Assembly (NCBI RefSeq): GCF_050574275.1
Contig: NZ_CP192260.1
Coordinates: forward strand, 2,542,001 to 2,606,000
DNA: 64,000 nt
Reading direction: 5' to 3'
DNA from: Virgibacillus_F flavescens
GTDB taxonomy: Bacteria; Bacillota; Bacilli; Bacillales; Amphibacillaceae
Position numbers and translations under genes: made by a program. Below are positions 8,242 to 17,946 of the stretch, one piece after another; the first letter of the stretch is position 1, and each line of letters opens with the position of its first letter. The notes under the pieces were generated by a model. The model searched no databases, was not told the DNA's origin, and worked only from the letters and a program-made list of their open reading frames with translations.

Positions 8242-8872
8242 GGCTGCTGATTCCTATTGACTTAAATATTTGATCAAACGACTCAGGGTCTGGCAATAAA
8301 AAGAACTTCCCATTTACTCCATTTTCCGAATTATTCTCATTAATAGTTGTATCAATAATAACTGCATAATCCATTACTTGAGATAACTTTATTAAACCTG
8401 CAGTTAATATTGCGCCCGCCATATCAATACTTAAAGAAGGAACAGATGGTTGCATGTTAATACCAGTAAAATCTGACAAAGCAGATAAATATGACCCCGC
8501 CAGAATATTACCAACTTCCTGTAAGGCTGAAACAGCAAGTCCGGAAGGTGGTTGATCAGCAACAATCCTAAATTCCGTATCTGAAGTAATTTGCCTGACA
8601 AGATTAGAAGCTTCATCAATTGATAAAATAAAGAAAACTGTACCAGGAGCATTTCCTTGTATCCGAATCATAATTGCTACTATTAGATTCTCTGGACCCC
8701 CAATCATTTCCATCACTTCGTCAAATGGGATGATTTTAACTGAAGGAACATGCATATCGATCTTTTTATTTAATAATTGAGACATGGATGTAGCAGCATT
8801 TCCTGCTCCAATATTGCCGATTTCTTTCAATGCGTCCAATTGTGTGGTTGATAGACCTTTTGTAAAATCCAT
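8234..8872 (-). CDS. cheC: CheY-P phosphatase CheC
   Basis: Dephosphorylates CheY-P and partners with CheD. Both CheC/X/FliY motifs are present: LKEIGNIGAGNAATSMSQLL (about residues 14-33) and LQEVGNILAGSYLSALSDF (about 113-131), each with the Glu and Asn that attack CheY-P. The protein is 212 residues. It starts six bases after the cheW stop with a GAAGGG site. Confidence 0.96.
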   Translation of the reverse strand: MDFTKGLSTTQLDALKEIGNIGAGNAATSMSQLLNKKIDMHVPSVKIIPFDEVMEMIGGPENLIVAIMIRIQGNAPGTVFFILSIDEASNLVRQITSDTEFRIVADQPPSGLAVSALQEVGNILAGSYLSALSDFTGINMQPSVPSLSIDMAGAILTAGLIKLSQVMDYAVIIDTTINENNSENGVNGKFFLLPDPESFDQIFKSIGISSHE

Positions 8873-8878
8873 AGCTCT

Positions 8879-9349
8879 TTACCCTTCTACACTGTAAATA
8901 GATTCTATATCAACGTGTGAGAGGACTTTCTGCAGGTCTAATAATATTAACAATCGGTTTTCTAATTTCGTTACACCTTCAATATAATCCACATCAACCG
9001 TTCCAACTACCTCAGGCGCAGGTTCAATAGAAGAATCAGGTATGTCGATTACATCATTTGCAGCGTCAACAATTAGTCCTACCTCCAATTCATCCATGTG
9101 AACGATAATAATTCTAGTAGAGTCTTTGAAATCAATTGGATGAATACCAAACCGCACGCGTAAATCTATTATTGGAGTTACTACGCCTCGAAGGTTAATT
9201 ACACCTTTCACAAAATCTGCAGTTTGTGGAACTCGTGTTATCGGTTGCAGTCTTTCAATTGATCCGACCTGTTTTACTGAAACAGCATATTCTTCATTAT
9301 TGAGCTGAAATACGATTACTTTTCTATTAATATCAGTTTGCCTCTCCAT
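8879..9349 (-). CDS. cheW: Chemotaxis coupling protein CheW
   Basis: Adaptor that normally couples receptors to the kinase CheA. A single CheW domain covers nearly all of its 156 residues, with KVIVFQLNNEEYAVSV at the start and the signature VKGVINLRGVVTPIIDLR. ATG 9349 is chosen because GAGGAGG lies seven bases upstream; ATG 9355 is too close. It is not a CheA remnant: no histidine-phosphotransfer or ATPase domain is present. The gene directly follows cheB with a 15-base gap, where cheA would be expected. Confidence 0.96.
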   Translation of the reverse strand: MERQTDINRKVIVFQLNNEEYAVSVKQVGSIERLQPITRVPQTADFVKGVINLRGVVTPIIDLRVRFGIHPIDFKDSTRIIIVHMDELEVGLIVDAANDVIDIPDSSIEPAPEVVGTVDVDYIEGVTKLENRLLILLDLQKVLSHVDIESIYSVEG

Positions 9350-9364
9350 TTTCATTCCTCCTCG

Positions 9365-10417
9365 TTAGTTCTTTGCTAAATTTGAAATTGTTTCCCCTAC
9401 TTGATTTAAATGTACAACGTGATCGACTGCATTCGTTTTCACTGCAGCTTTAGGCATACCATAAACAATCGAGGACTCTTCATTTTCTGCAATGACAACG
9501 GTTTCTGAATCGATCTCTTTTAGATATGTAATACCTTTAGACCCGTCCGCACCCATACCCGTTAGGATAACTGCTATTTTATTTACATTTGTAATTTCAG
9601 CTAAAGAGTTAAACAGGACATCAACTGATGGCCTATGACCGTTACGGTCTGCTTCTTTCGTTAGTTCGATCGCGAGTGACGTTCCCGATTTTTTTATTTT
9701 CATGTGGTAATCTCCGGGAGCTATATACACCGTTGATTTTTGGATGATTTCCCCATTAGTTGCCTCTTTTATATGAATGCTAGTCAACGTATTCAGACGT
9801 TCAGCAAGAGACTTTGTAAATCCTGCTGGCATATGCTGGACAACCAATATTGGTGTAATAAATTGATCTGGCAAATCAGTTAATACACGTTGAAGAGCTC
9901 TCGGCCCCCCAGTAGAAGTCCCAAGTACAATAACGGTTTGCGAATGAACTTTCGATATGGATTTGTGGCGTATCGCAGTTTGTTTTTTTTCTGGTTTCCC
10001 TATATTTTTCACTAATTTCGCACGTGATGCTGTATGAACTTTTCTAATCAATTCTTGCTTGATTTTTTCAATATCCAGTGAAATGGATCCCGAAGGCTTA
10101 GGCACAAAGTCAACCGCGCCACTTGAGATAGCCTCGATTGTTTTGGAAGAACCTTCACTTGTAACACTCGAGAGCATTATTACAGGAATTGGGCTACTCT
10201 CCATAATACGCTGTAACGTTTTAATTCCATCCATTACAGGCATTTCTACATCAAGCGTTACAACATCCGGCCGCATCTCATTTATTTTTTTGAATCCATC
10301 TTCTCCATTTCTGGCTGTTGCAATTACTTCAATCTGTTCATCACTAGAAAGTATGTCTGTTATCATTTTTCGCATAAAGGCTGAATCATCTATTACTAAA
10401 ACTCGAATAGGGTACAT
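9365..10417 (-). CDS. cheB: Protein-glutamate methylesterase CheB
   Basis: Response regulator and methylesterase that resets receptor methylation. The receiver domain has acidic residues Asp10-Asp11, phospho-acceptor Asp56 (LDVEMPVMDG) and a Lys in VPKPSG. The C-terminal esterase shows the Ser-His-Asp triad in GTSTGGPRAL, VVQHMPAGFT and LTGMGADGS. ATG 10417 follows GAGAGGTGA at good spacing; the frame extends to 10435. With 350 residues it is full length. CheB is normally phosphorylated by CheA, whose gene is absent from this cluster. Confidence 0.96.
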   Translation of the reverse strand: MYPIRVLVIDDSAFMRKMITDILSSDEQIEVIATARNGEDGFKKINEMRPDVVTLDVEMPVMDGIKTLQRIMESSPIPVIMLSSVTSEGSSKTIEAISSGAVDFVPKPSGSISLDIEKIKQELIRKVHTASRAKLVKNIGKPEKKQTAIRHKSISKVHSQTVIVLGTSTGGPRALQRVLTDLPDQFITPILVVQHMPAGFTKSLAERLNTLTSIHIKEATNGEIIQKSTVYIAPGDYHMKIKKSGTSLAIELTKEADRNGHRPSVDVLFNSLAEITNVNKIAVILTGMGADGSKGITYLKEIDSETVVIAENEESSIVYGMPKAAVKTNAVDHVVHLNQVGETISNLAKN

Positions 10418-10421
10418 CCAT

Positions 10422-11285
10422 TCACCTCTCAACAAGGAATCTTTTCATCTTTTGCACAAAGGAAGTTGATTCTTTATCATTTACTTTTAAAGAATTTTGC
10501 GAATAATTTGCCACTATTTCTCTCAGTGCTTTAGAAATTGCAGCATTCTTATTTAGTATACTGTACGGTATTTGTCTAATTACTGCGGTTGATACAGTTC
10601 GGTCATCTGGAAGTATTCCCATTGGAAGAATTTCGATGTTCAAAAACTGAGAAATAACACGTTGAAATCTTTCCAGTGATTTTTTTCCTGATTTATAAGT
10701 TAACGAACGATTCATTATCAAATATATCGGCATATCACTTTGGTTGTTTACGATATGCTTGATCATTCCATAAGCGTCCGTTATGGAAGTTGGCTCAGGT
10801 GTCGTGATAACAATACACTCGTCTGAAGAAACTATAAAAAATAGACTTTCCTGAGTTGCTCCAGCCCCCATATCAAAAATTATATAGTCATATAGTTGAA
10901 CCAGTTCGTTGTATTGTTCCAGAAAATAGTCTTTTCTGGATTCATCCATTGTAAAAAAGTTAGCAAGACCATTACCAGCTGCTATATAAGATAATCCGTT
11001 GGGCCCTTTTTCAATAATATCGTGTACTTTGAGCTCTTCATCAAACATATCCACAATCGTTCTCTTTGCATTTAATCCTAGCAAAATATCAATGTTTCCC
11101 ATCCCTACATCAAGATCAAAAAGTAAAACTTGTTTTTGTGTTTTCAGAAGTTCGAGTGAAAAATTTAATGCGAAATTAGACTTTCCCACACCGCCTTTTC
11201 CACTGACTATCGAAATCGTTTTCGCCTGTTTCGGATTTTTCGATTGTTGTAATTTTCTCCGTAAGCTCATTGCCTGATCATTCAT
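10422..11285 (-). CDS. flhG: Flagellar number regulator FlhG (MinD/ParA-like ATPase)
   Basis: P-loop ATPase that works with the FlhF GTPase to set the number and placement of flagella and assists C-ring assembly. The deviant Walker A is SGKGGVGKSNFALNF (about residues 29-43), with LLFDLDVGMGNIDILLG and DYIIFDMGAG as later motifs, and a basic N-terminus (MSLRRKLQQ) typical of the family. The ATG at 11285 overlaps the flhF stop by eight bases; the frame extends to 11312. Length 287 residues, close to the 298 of B. subtilis YlxH. Confidence 0.95.
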   Translation of the reverse strand: MNDQAMSLRRKLQQSKNPKQAKTISIVSGKGGVGKSNFALNFSLELLKTQKQVLLFDLDVGMGNIDILLGLNAKRTIVDMFDEELKVHDIIEKGPNGLSYIAAGNGLANFFTMDESRKDYFLEQYNELVQLYDYIIFDMGAGATQESLFFIVSSDECIVITTPEPTSITDAYGMIKHIVNNQSDMPIYLIMNRSLTYKSGKKSLERFQRVISQFLNIEILPMGILPDDRTVSTAVIRQIPYSILNKNAAISKALREIVANYSQNSLKVNDKESTSFVQKMKRFLVER

Positions 11286-12405
11286 CTCGATATTCACCCA
11301 CAATATATTCACTTATTTTTTCAGGGGAGGGTTTCACTAAATCATCAGGTACATCCTGGCCGTTTGTCATATAAGCAATGCCCATCTGATTCTGAACTGC
11401 CAGATTAAGCATACTTCCATATTGTCTAGTCTCATCAACTTTAGTGAAGATGTACGCTTTAATTGGTATATGTTTAAACTGGTCACTTATTTTCATAAGA
11501 TCTTTCGGCTTAGCAGTAAGAGAAAGTACTAGATACGTTTCAATTTGATCATTAAAGTCGATGCTGTTTTTCAGTTCCCGAACATACCTCTCATCACGAA
11601 AGTTTCTCCCCGCAGTGTCTACTAATATCAAATCATAATCAGTAAACTTTTCTACTGCTCGTTTATAATCAGTAATATCGTAGGCAACCTCTAACGGTAT
11701 ATCAAGTATTTTTGCGTATGTTCTCAATTGTTCAATGGCAGCTATTCGATATGTATCAGCAGTAATAAAAGCAACCCGCTTATTCATATTCAGCATATTT
11801 TCAGCGGCAATCTTTGCAATAGTAGTCGTTTTTCCAACTCCAGTTGGGCCAACAAAATGAATGATTTTTTTATTAAATGTAATACCTTCAAAAGAAAAAT
11901 TAGTTAATCGTGATGAAATCTCTTTTAAGGTTTCCTGAAAAATAACCCGCTGTTCCAGTTCATCATCAGTAGCTGCATGCTTGTCCAACACTTCTTGAAC
12001 AATACCTGCTGCTAACTCCTCATTAATCTCCTGATCAATTAAATGCTGATAAACGAGTTTATATTGTGGACTGAATTTATCGTTTACAGATTGATTTTGC
12101 ACTTCAAGTAATTTTTTTAGTTGTTTAATTTCTTTTAGTACATGTTCATCTTTTCGAGGTGCTTCACTTTTTTGATTTTTTATTGCTTTACTAACCGGAA
12201 TATCACTTCTTTGTTTTATATCTGCCTTGGTCGGTTCGGGATCAAGAGCAGCTATAACTTCAATATTTCTTTTCTTGAAAATCCCAAAAAAACTTCCATT
12301 CTTTACTTCTTTCGAATTTAATATAACTGCATCTGCACCTAACTCTTTTCGAATTTGATGCATGGCTTCAGGCATCGTAGCTGCAACGTATTTTTTTACC
12401 TTCAT
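11278..12405 (-). CDS. flhF: Flagellar placement GTPase FlhF (SRP family)
   Basis: SRP-type GTPase that recruits the first flagellar basal-body parts to the membrane. The N-terminal basic domain (MKVKKYVAATMPEAMHQIRK) is followed by a linker, an N-domain and the G-domain with GPTGVGKTTTIAKIA (G1), TADTYRIAAIEQLRTYA, LVDTAGR (G3) and FTKVDETRQYG (G4). The 375 residues agree with the family. It overlaps the flhA stop by four bases and flhG by eight. Confidence 0.97.
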   Translation of the reverse strand: MKVKKYVAATMPEAMHQIRKELGADAVILNSKEVKNGSFFGIFKKRNIEVIAALDPEPTKADIKQRSDIPVSKAIKNQKSEAPRKDEHVLKEIKQLKKLLEVQNQSVNDKFSPQYKLVYQHLIDQEINEELAAGIVQEVLDKHAATDDELEQRVIFQETLKEISSRLTNFSFEGITFNKKIIHFVGPTGVGKTTTIAKIAAENMLNMNKRVAFITADTYRIAAIEQLRTYAKILDIPLEVAYDITDYKRAVEKFTDYDLILVDTAGRNFRDERYVRELKNSIDFNDQIETYLVLSLTAKPKDLMKISDQFKHIPIKAYIFTKVDETRQYGSMLNLAVQNQMGIAYMTNGQDVPDDLVKPSPEKISEYIVGEYRDE

Positions 12406-14435
12406 GCTACATTCACCACCCCTACACTCTGTACTTGTACATTCGGTTCTAATTCGTTATAGGATAATACAACAACTTGTGGCAAAAAGCGTTCAACTAA
12501 TTGTTTTAAATACATACGAACAGCAGGCGAACACAATAAAATAGCTGAGTCTTCCTGCAAAGCAATACGCTCAACCTCAGCGCTCACTGTTTTGATAATA
12601 AGCTGTTGTGATTCTGGATCCAATGACAAATAGTTTCCATGTTCTGTTTGCTGGATGTTTTCGGCAATCATTTTTTCTACTGCTCCTGAAATGGTAATTA
12701 CCTTCAGTGACATATCGTTATTAGCATATTGTTTTGTTAATTGAGGTGATAATGATTGTCTGGCATACTCAGCCAATAAATCTGTATCATTCGTCATTTT
12801 CGCAAAATCAGCTAGCGTTTCAAATATAATAGGAAGGTTTCTGATTGAAACATCCTCTCTTAATAACTTCGCTAATACCTTTTGAACATCACCAAACGAT
12901 AATGGTTCTGGCGTAACTTCGTCCACCAGAATAGGATAGCTTTCTTTTAAATGATCGATAAGCTGTTTCGTTTCCTGACGACCTAAGAGAATATGTGCAT
13001 GCTTTTTTATTACTTCGGTGATATGCGTAGAAACAACAGAAGGTGGATCTACTACTGTAAATCCTGATAATTCTGCTTCGTCCTTCACTTCCTCGCTTAT
13101 CCATTTAGCAGGCAATCCAAATGCAGGCTCTTTGGTTTCAATTCCATCAAGACTGTCGTCATCGCTACCTGGAATCATAGCCAAATAATGATCAAGCAGA
13201 AGTTCACCAAATGCAACTTCATTTCCTTTTATCTTTAATCGATATTCATTCGGGTTTAACTGAATGTTGTCTCTAATTCGAACAACAGGAATGACGATAC
13301 CAAGTTCAATTGCCAGCTGTCTGCGAATCATGATCACTCTATCTAGCAGATCTCCCCCCTGACTTGCATCAACTAAAGGAATTAAAGCATAACCAAATTC
13401 AAATTCAATAGGGTCCATGTTTAATAAATTGACAACATTTTCGGGAGACTTCATCGCAGAACTTTCACTTTCTTCTACTTCCTCCGTATCAGGTTCTTCA
13501 ATTTTCTCAGCTTGTTTTAATAGTAAATAACCACTTAGGGCTAATAAAGCCGCGAGCGAAGTAGTTAGTAAGAAGTTGATAGGTGTTAACCCAAGCAAGA
13601 AAATAGCACCAGCTGCGATGAAAAGTAGTTTTGGAAACTGCAGCAATTGCCCTGTAACGTCTGAACCTAAATTACCTTTTGATGAAGCTCTTGTAACAAT
13701 AATACCAGTAGCAGTTGCTATTAATAATGCAGGAATCTGACTTACCAGTCCATCACCAACAGTTAACCGCATGAACGTATTGAGCGCTTCCTGAAACGGC
13801 ATACCCATTTGAACCATTCCGATTATTAATCCAAATATAATATTTATTAATACAATAATAATTCCGGCAATGGCGTCACCTTTAACGAACTTACTTGCAC
13901 CGTCCATCGAACCGTGAAAATCGGCTTCATTCTCCACTTTGGCGCGTCGTTCTTTTGCCTGTTGTTCTGATATTAACCCAGCATTTAAATCGGCATCTAT
14001 ACTCATTTGCTTTCCTGGCATAGCGTCTAATGAAAATCTTGCTGCAACTTCAGATACACGTTCAGCACCTTTTGTAATAACCAGGAATTGAATAATTACG
14101 AGTATAATAAACACTACAAAACCAACTAATGGATTTCCTCCAATTACAAATGAACCAAACGTCTCAACAACTCCACCAGCTTGTCCATCTGATAATATTG
14201 CTCGAGTTGTAGATACATTTAACGCTAAACGAAATAAAGTTAAAAGCAATAATAGGGATGGGAAAATAGAAAATTGTAATGCTTCTTGTGTGTTCATAGC
14301 AACTAAAATAACAATTAAAGCTAAAATTATATTAACTAATATCAAAAAACTTAGTAGCCAACCAGGTAAAGGTACAACTAACATTGCGATGATTAGTATT
14401 ACCCCTAGTAATACCGATAAATCTCTAGCCTTCAT
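12402..14435 (-). CDS. flhA: Flagellar export gate protein FlhA
   Basis: Forms the nonameric gate of the flagellar type III export machine and uses proton motive force. The first half has eight membrane segments with the family signature FRLALNVSTTRAILS; the second half is the cytosolic domain that docks chaperone-substrate complexes (for example VVDPPSVVSTHITEVIKKHA). ATG 14435 lies behind GGGGTGA at good spacing and gives 677 residues, the same as in B. subtilis; the open frame reaches 14444. Confidence 0.97.
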   Translation of the reverse strand: MKARDLSVLLGVILIIAMLVVPLPGWLLSFLILVNIILALIVILVAMNTQEALQFSIFPSLLLLLTLFRLALNVSTTRAILSDGQAGGVVETFGSFVIGGNPLVGFVVFIILVIIQFLVITKGAERVSEVAARFSLDAMPGKQMSIDADLNAGLISEQQAKERRAKVENEADFHGSMDGASKFVKGDAIAGIIIVLINIIFGLIIGMVQMGMPFQEALNTFMRLTVGDGLVSQIPALLIATATGIIVTRASSKGNLGSDVTGQLLQFPKLLFIAAGAIFLLGLTPINFLLTTSLAALLALSGYLLLKQAEKIEEPDTEEVEESESSAMKSPENVVNLLNMDPIEFEFGYALIPLVDASQGGDLLDRVIMIRRQLAIELGIVIPVVRIRDNIQLNPNEYRLKIKGNEVAFGELLLDHYLAMIPGSDDDSLDGIETKEPAFGLPAKWISEEVKDEAELSGFTVVDPPSVVSTHITEVIKKHAHILLGRQETKQLIDHLKESYPILVDEVTPEPLSFGDVQKVLAKLLREDVSIRNLPIIFETLADFAKMTNDTDLLAEYARQSLSPQLTKQYANNDMSLKVITISGAVEKMIAENIQQTEHGNYLSLDPESQQLIIKTVSAEVERIALQEDSAILLCSPAVRMYLKQLVERFLPQVVVLSYNELEPNVQVQSVGVVNVA

Positions 14436-14453
14436 AAATCTCACCCCTTTTTG

Positions 14454-15533
14454 CTAAACCTTTTTCTCCAGTCGATAAACATAAGCCAATACTTCTGCAA
14501 CAGCCTGATAGTATTCTTCAGGTATACTGTTTCCAATATCAATTGCACTATATAAAGTCCTGGCCAATTGTCGATTTTCAACCATGATAACGTCATTTTT
14601 TTTAGCTATTTCTCTAATTCTAAAGGCCATATGGTCGACCCCTTTTGCCACGACAAATGGTGCACTTGATTTATTTTCATCATATTTAACTGCTATCGCG
14701 TAATGCGTTGGATTTGTGATAACTACATCTGCAGTTGGAACTTCACTCATCATACGCTGGGCAGCCGCTTGACGCTGTTTTTCCTTAATTTTTGACTTTA
14801 TTAACGGGTCACCCTCGATATTTTTGTACTCATCTTTAATATCATTTTTAGACATTTTAATATTTTTCTCAAAATCATATTTCTGATAGGTATAGTCAAT
14901 AACAGCAATAAATAGTAATGCAAAAGTTGCTGCCATTCCCATTACAATTGCGCTATTACCAAAAAATGATAAGGCATTTTCTACCGTTTTAAAGGAAAGC
15001 ATCATCATTTCATCTTTATACAACCATATTATCCAGAAAGTTATTACACCCATGAACACTATCTTTAGTAACGATTTAACTAATTCAACAATTGCCCTGG
15101 CAGAAAATATTCGTTTTGCACCCTGGATCGGATCCATTTTTTTGAGATCCATTTTTAAAGGCTCGGTTGTAAACAAAAAACCGAATTGCGCAAAGTTCGC
15201 TGCGAGTCCAGCTACAATCGCTATTCCCATGATTGGAGCAATAATCATTGCTATCTCAATTGTTCCTTCAACAAATACCTGATGTACGCTGCTTTCGGTG
15301 AGTTCCCAGTGAATATATTCTGTGAACGCAGTTTTGTATAATGCTTCCAGACTCGCTCCCATGCTTCCGCCAAAAAATAATAACATAATAAAACAAAAAA
15401 ATAATAGAAATGCAGTATTAATGTCCTGACTTTTGGCAACTTGTCCTTTTTTCCTGGAATCCTGGCGTTTCTTGGGAGTAGCTCTTTCAGTTTTTTCACC
15501 TGCAAAAAATTGAAGATCCAATTTCAATTGCAT
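14454..15533 (-). CDS. flhB: Flagellar export switch protein FlhB
   Basis: Export-gate protein that switches substrate class from rod/hook to filament after autocleavage. The N-terminus has GEKTERATPKKRQDSRKKGQ, followed by four membrane segments, then the cytosolic domain with the cleavage site NPTH (cut between Asn and Pro) in VVITNPTHYAIAVKY. The 359 residues are complete. A shorter relative of its cytosolic domain, lacking NPTH, is encoded separately at 42862-43137. Confidence 0.97.
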   Translation of the reverse strand: MQLKLDLQFFAGEKTERATPKKRQDSRKKGQVAKSQDINTAFLLFFCFIMLLFFGGSMGASLEALYKTAFTEYIHWELTESSVHQVFVEGTIEIAMIIAPIMGIAIVAGLAANFAQFGFLFTTEPLKMDLKKMDPIQGAKRIFSARAIVELVKSLLKIVFMGVITFWIIWLYKDEMMMLSFKTVENALSFFGNSAIVMGMAATFALLFIAVIDYTYQKYDFEKNIKMSKNDIKDEYKNIEGDPLIKSKIKEKQRQAAAQRMMSEVPTADVVITNPTHYAIAVKYDENKSSAPFVVAKGVDHMAFRIREIAKKNDVIMVENRQLARTLYSAIDIGNSIPEEYYQAVAEVLAYVYRLEKKV

Positions 15534-15534
15534 G

Positions 15535-16314
15535 TTAGGCCCCTCCCATAAATCGCATTAACCCGTGCATTGCATCAAACATTGTTTCAAATAAACTCTT
15601 TACTAACACCATGTATAAACTAAGGAAAAATAATATTGCTACAAAACTAACAAATATTTTTAATGGAAGTCCTACTACAAATACGTTTAGCTGTGGTACT
15701 GTTCTCGCTATGATGCCAAGTGCAATATCCACTAAAAAAAGACAACCAACAATTGGAATCGCCATCTGAAACGCAATAATAAACATTTGATTAAAGGTAT
15801 CAATAATAAAGTTAACCAGATTTTGATTTTGAAATGGAACATATGCATCCACTGGAATTAAATTATAACTATAGAATATCCCATCTATTAATAAATGGTG
15901 TCCATTGACCGATAATAGAAAAAGAAGTGCAATAATATAGAAATATTGACCTGTTAATGGACTTTGTGCTCCTGTTTGTGGATCTATAACATTTGCTATT
16001 GCAAAACCCATCTGAAAATCTATTAATCCACCGGCAATCTGAATTGCGGATAAGATGATGTATGCCAGTAAACCAATCAATAATCCAACTACAGCTTCTT
16101 TTGCCACTAATAATATAAAATTACCATCGATCTGAATGACTGGCGCCTCAACTGTATAAAACATAATAAATGTAAGAAAAAAACTAAATCCAATTTTAAA
16201 ATGATTAGGTATGGTTTTATAAGAAAACAGTGGCAGTGCAACGAAAAAAGCAGTCACTCTGACAAAAATCAATAAAAAAACAGGGACACTTGAAAAATTA
16301 ATTATGTCTATCAT
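15535..16314 (-). CDS. fliR: Flagellar export protein FliR
   Basis: Core of the FliPQR export channel in the membrane. The 259 residues are very hydrophobic, with about six membrane segments and the conserved stretch GGLIDFQMGFAIANVIDPQT (about residues 91-110). It sits between fliQ and flhB with two-base and one-base gaps, as in other Bacillaceae. Confidence 0.95.
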   Translation of the reverse strand: MIDIINFSSVPVFLLIFVRVTAFFVALPLFSYKTIPNHFKIGFSFFLTFIMFYTVEAPVIQIDGNFILLVAKEAVVGLLIGLLAYIILSAIQIAGGLIDFQMGFAIANVIDPQTGAQSPLTGQYFYIIALLFLLSVNGHHLLIDGIFYSYNLIPVDAYVPFQNQNLVNFIIDTFNQMFIIAFQMAIPIVGCLFLVDIALGIIARTVPQLNVFVVGLPLKIFVSFVAILFFLSLYMVLVKSLFETMFDAMHGLMRFMGGA

Positions 16315-16316
16315 TT

Positions 16317-16586
16317 TTATCCAACAAACTGATTTAGGTTTTTAAAAATATCAGCTGTAAACTCCACCATAGTTGTTAACATCCAGGGACCGAAAAAAAT
16401 TAATCCAACAAATACTGCAACAATTTTCGGAATAAATGCCAGTGTCTGCTCTTGAATTTGTGTCGTTGCCTGAAAAATACTTACTAATAAGCCTACTACT
16501 AATGCCAGTATTAACAGTGGACCTGAGACTAGAAGTACAGTATATACCCCTTTTTCTGCAAGTGTTAATACGAACTCACTACTCAT
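16317..16586 (-). CDS. fliQ: Flagellar export protein FliQ
   Basis: Small channel subunit of the export gate. It has 89 residues, two membrane segments, and the family block VSIFQATTQIQEQTLAFIPK between them. It sits in the standard order fliP-fliQ-fliR. Confidence 0.96.
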   Translation of the reverse strand: MSSEFVLTLAEKGVYTVLLVSGPLLILALVVGLLVSIFQATTQIQEQTLAFIPKIVAVFVGLIFFGPWMLTTMVEFTADIFKNLNQFVG

Positions 16587-16627
16587 AAAAACCTACCCCT
16601 TCAATGTAAAAAAACTATGCCTATTCA

Positions 16628-17293
16628 TTAAAAGCCATCCAGTAATGAGTGTGCTATGAGGTACCAGCCATCCACCAATACAAATAATAATATCTTAAAT
16701 GGAAGTGAGATCATTACAGGTGGCAGCATCATCATACCCATTGACATCAAAACACTGGCAACTGCCATATCAATTATAAGAAAAGGCACAAAAATCATAA
16801 AGCCCATTTGAAAAGCTGTTTTCAGCTCACTAATAGCATATGCAGGTATAAGTGTAGTCATTGGAATATCCTGAACCGTCTCAGGCTTTTCCATTTCTGC
16901 ATAATTCATAAATAACGCCAGATCCTTTTGACGGGTATGTGCTGACATAAAGTCTTTCATTGGAGCACTCGCTCGATCATACGCTTCATCAAGCGTAATT
17001 TCTTCAGCGAACAAAGGCTGAAGCGCCTCTTCATTTACTTCATTAAAAGTAGGAGCCATAATGAAGAAAGTTAAAAATAATGCCAGCCCAATTAATACCT
17101 GGTTCGGTGGCATAGACTGTGTTGCGAGTGATGTCCGAACAAAGGATAGTACTATAATAATTCGGGTAAAACTAGTCATTAAAATTAAAATGCTTGGAGC
17201 TAATGATAATACGGTTAGCAGTAGTAAAAGCTTAACGGACGTTGCGATGGACGATGGGTCTGAATCTGAGAACATATTTACAAATTCATTCAT
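16628..17293 (-). CDS. fliP: Flagellar export protein FliP
   Basis: Main channel subunit of the export gate. Both FliP signatures are present: RIIIVLSFVRTSLATQSMPP and FQMGFMIFVPFLIIDMAVAS. The 221 residues equal the B. subtilis protein, with no long cleavable signal peptide. ATG 17293 has an AAGGTGAT site upstream and overlaps the fliO stop by eight bases; the open frame reaches 17302. Confidence 0.97.
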   Translation of the reverse strand: MNEFVNMFSDSDPSSIATSVKLLLLLTVLSLAPSILILMTSFTRIIIVLSFVRTSLATQSMPPNQVLIGLALFLTFFIMAPTFNEVNEEALQPLFAEEITLDEAYDRASAPMKDFMSAHTRQKDLALFMNYAEMEKPETVQDIPMTTLIPAYAISELKTAFQMGFMIFVPFLIIDMAVASVLMSMGMMMLPPVMISLPFKILLFVLVDGWYLIAHSLLDGF

Positions 17294-17939
17294 GTTTATC
17301 ACCTTTTCGTTTATGGTGATTAATCATCTTTGAACGTCCATTCTTTAACTTATCAAGTTCGCCAGCAAACAAGTTTTTAAAATCACTCTTTGGTTGGTTC
17401 GAACTTTCACCATTATTCTTGTGGGAAAATAACGAAGACAAAAATGAGCCAGACTGAAAATTAGTGGACTGCTTATTATTTTGCAGTATCTCCTGTTTTT
17501 CTGCCTCATCTGTAATCTCGTGCATTAACTCTACATTATCCCCGACGCCAACCACATAAAGTCGATCGCCAATTCGAATAATCTGGATGGATTTATTTTG
17601 ACCTACCGAAACGCCTCCAACGTTTTCCAACGCCTTAACTTGACTAAATAATTTGTTTCGTTTACTTAAGAATTTAAGTAATAAATAAATAAGTGCCAGA
17701 ACAAGAACTAAAGCAAAAAACATTTTAACTAACATAAATAGTAATGAATCATTCTCCTTCTTACTTGCTTCATCACTATTTTCATTTGAACCTTGATTTT
17801 CTAAATTACCACAATCCACATTACCTTCTATACACTCTTTAGCATTTGGTGCTTCTGCCGATACTTCAACTTGGCCAATTCCTATATAGCAAACTATTAA
17901 AAAGATGCAAATACTAATTTTGTTTAACAACTTATTCAC
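17286..17939 (-). CDS. fliO: FliO-family flagellar biosynthesis protein (FliZ in B. subtilis)
   Basis: Assembly chaperone for the FliP channel. The first 28 residues look like a secretion signal (KISICIFLIVCYIGIG, then VEVSAEA). A second membrane segment follows a Glu- and Asn-rich outer loop, then a cytosolic domain with LENVGGVSVGQNKSIQIIRI and a basic tail. Two Cys residues (about 36 and 43) in the outer loop could form a disulfide. In the Bacillus literature the gene is called fliZ. It has 217 residues and lies between cheY and fliP as expected. Confidence 0.9.
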   Translation of the reverse strand: MNKLLNKISICIFLIVCYIGIGQVEVSAEAPNAKECIEGNVDCGNLENQGSNENSDEASKKENDSLLFMLVKMFFALVLVLALIYLLLKFLSKRNKLFSQVKALENVGGVSVGQNKSIQIIRIGDRLYVVGVGDNVELMHEITDEAEKQEILQNNKQSTNFQSGSFLSSLFSHKNNGESSNQPKSDFKNLFAGELDKLKNGRSKMINHHKRKGDKHE

Positions 17940-17946
17940 TCGTTTC

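Noticed and set aside
8879..9349. cheW as the truncated C-terminus of cheA
   Set aside because: It starts with its own ribosome site, has a standard CheW length and aligns from its first residues with CheW proteins.
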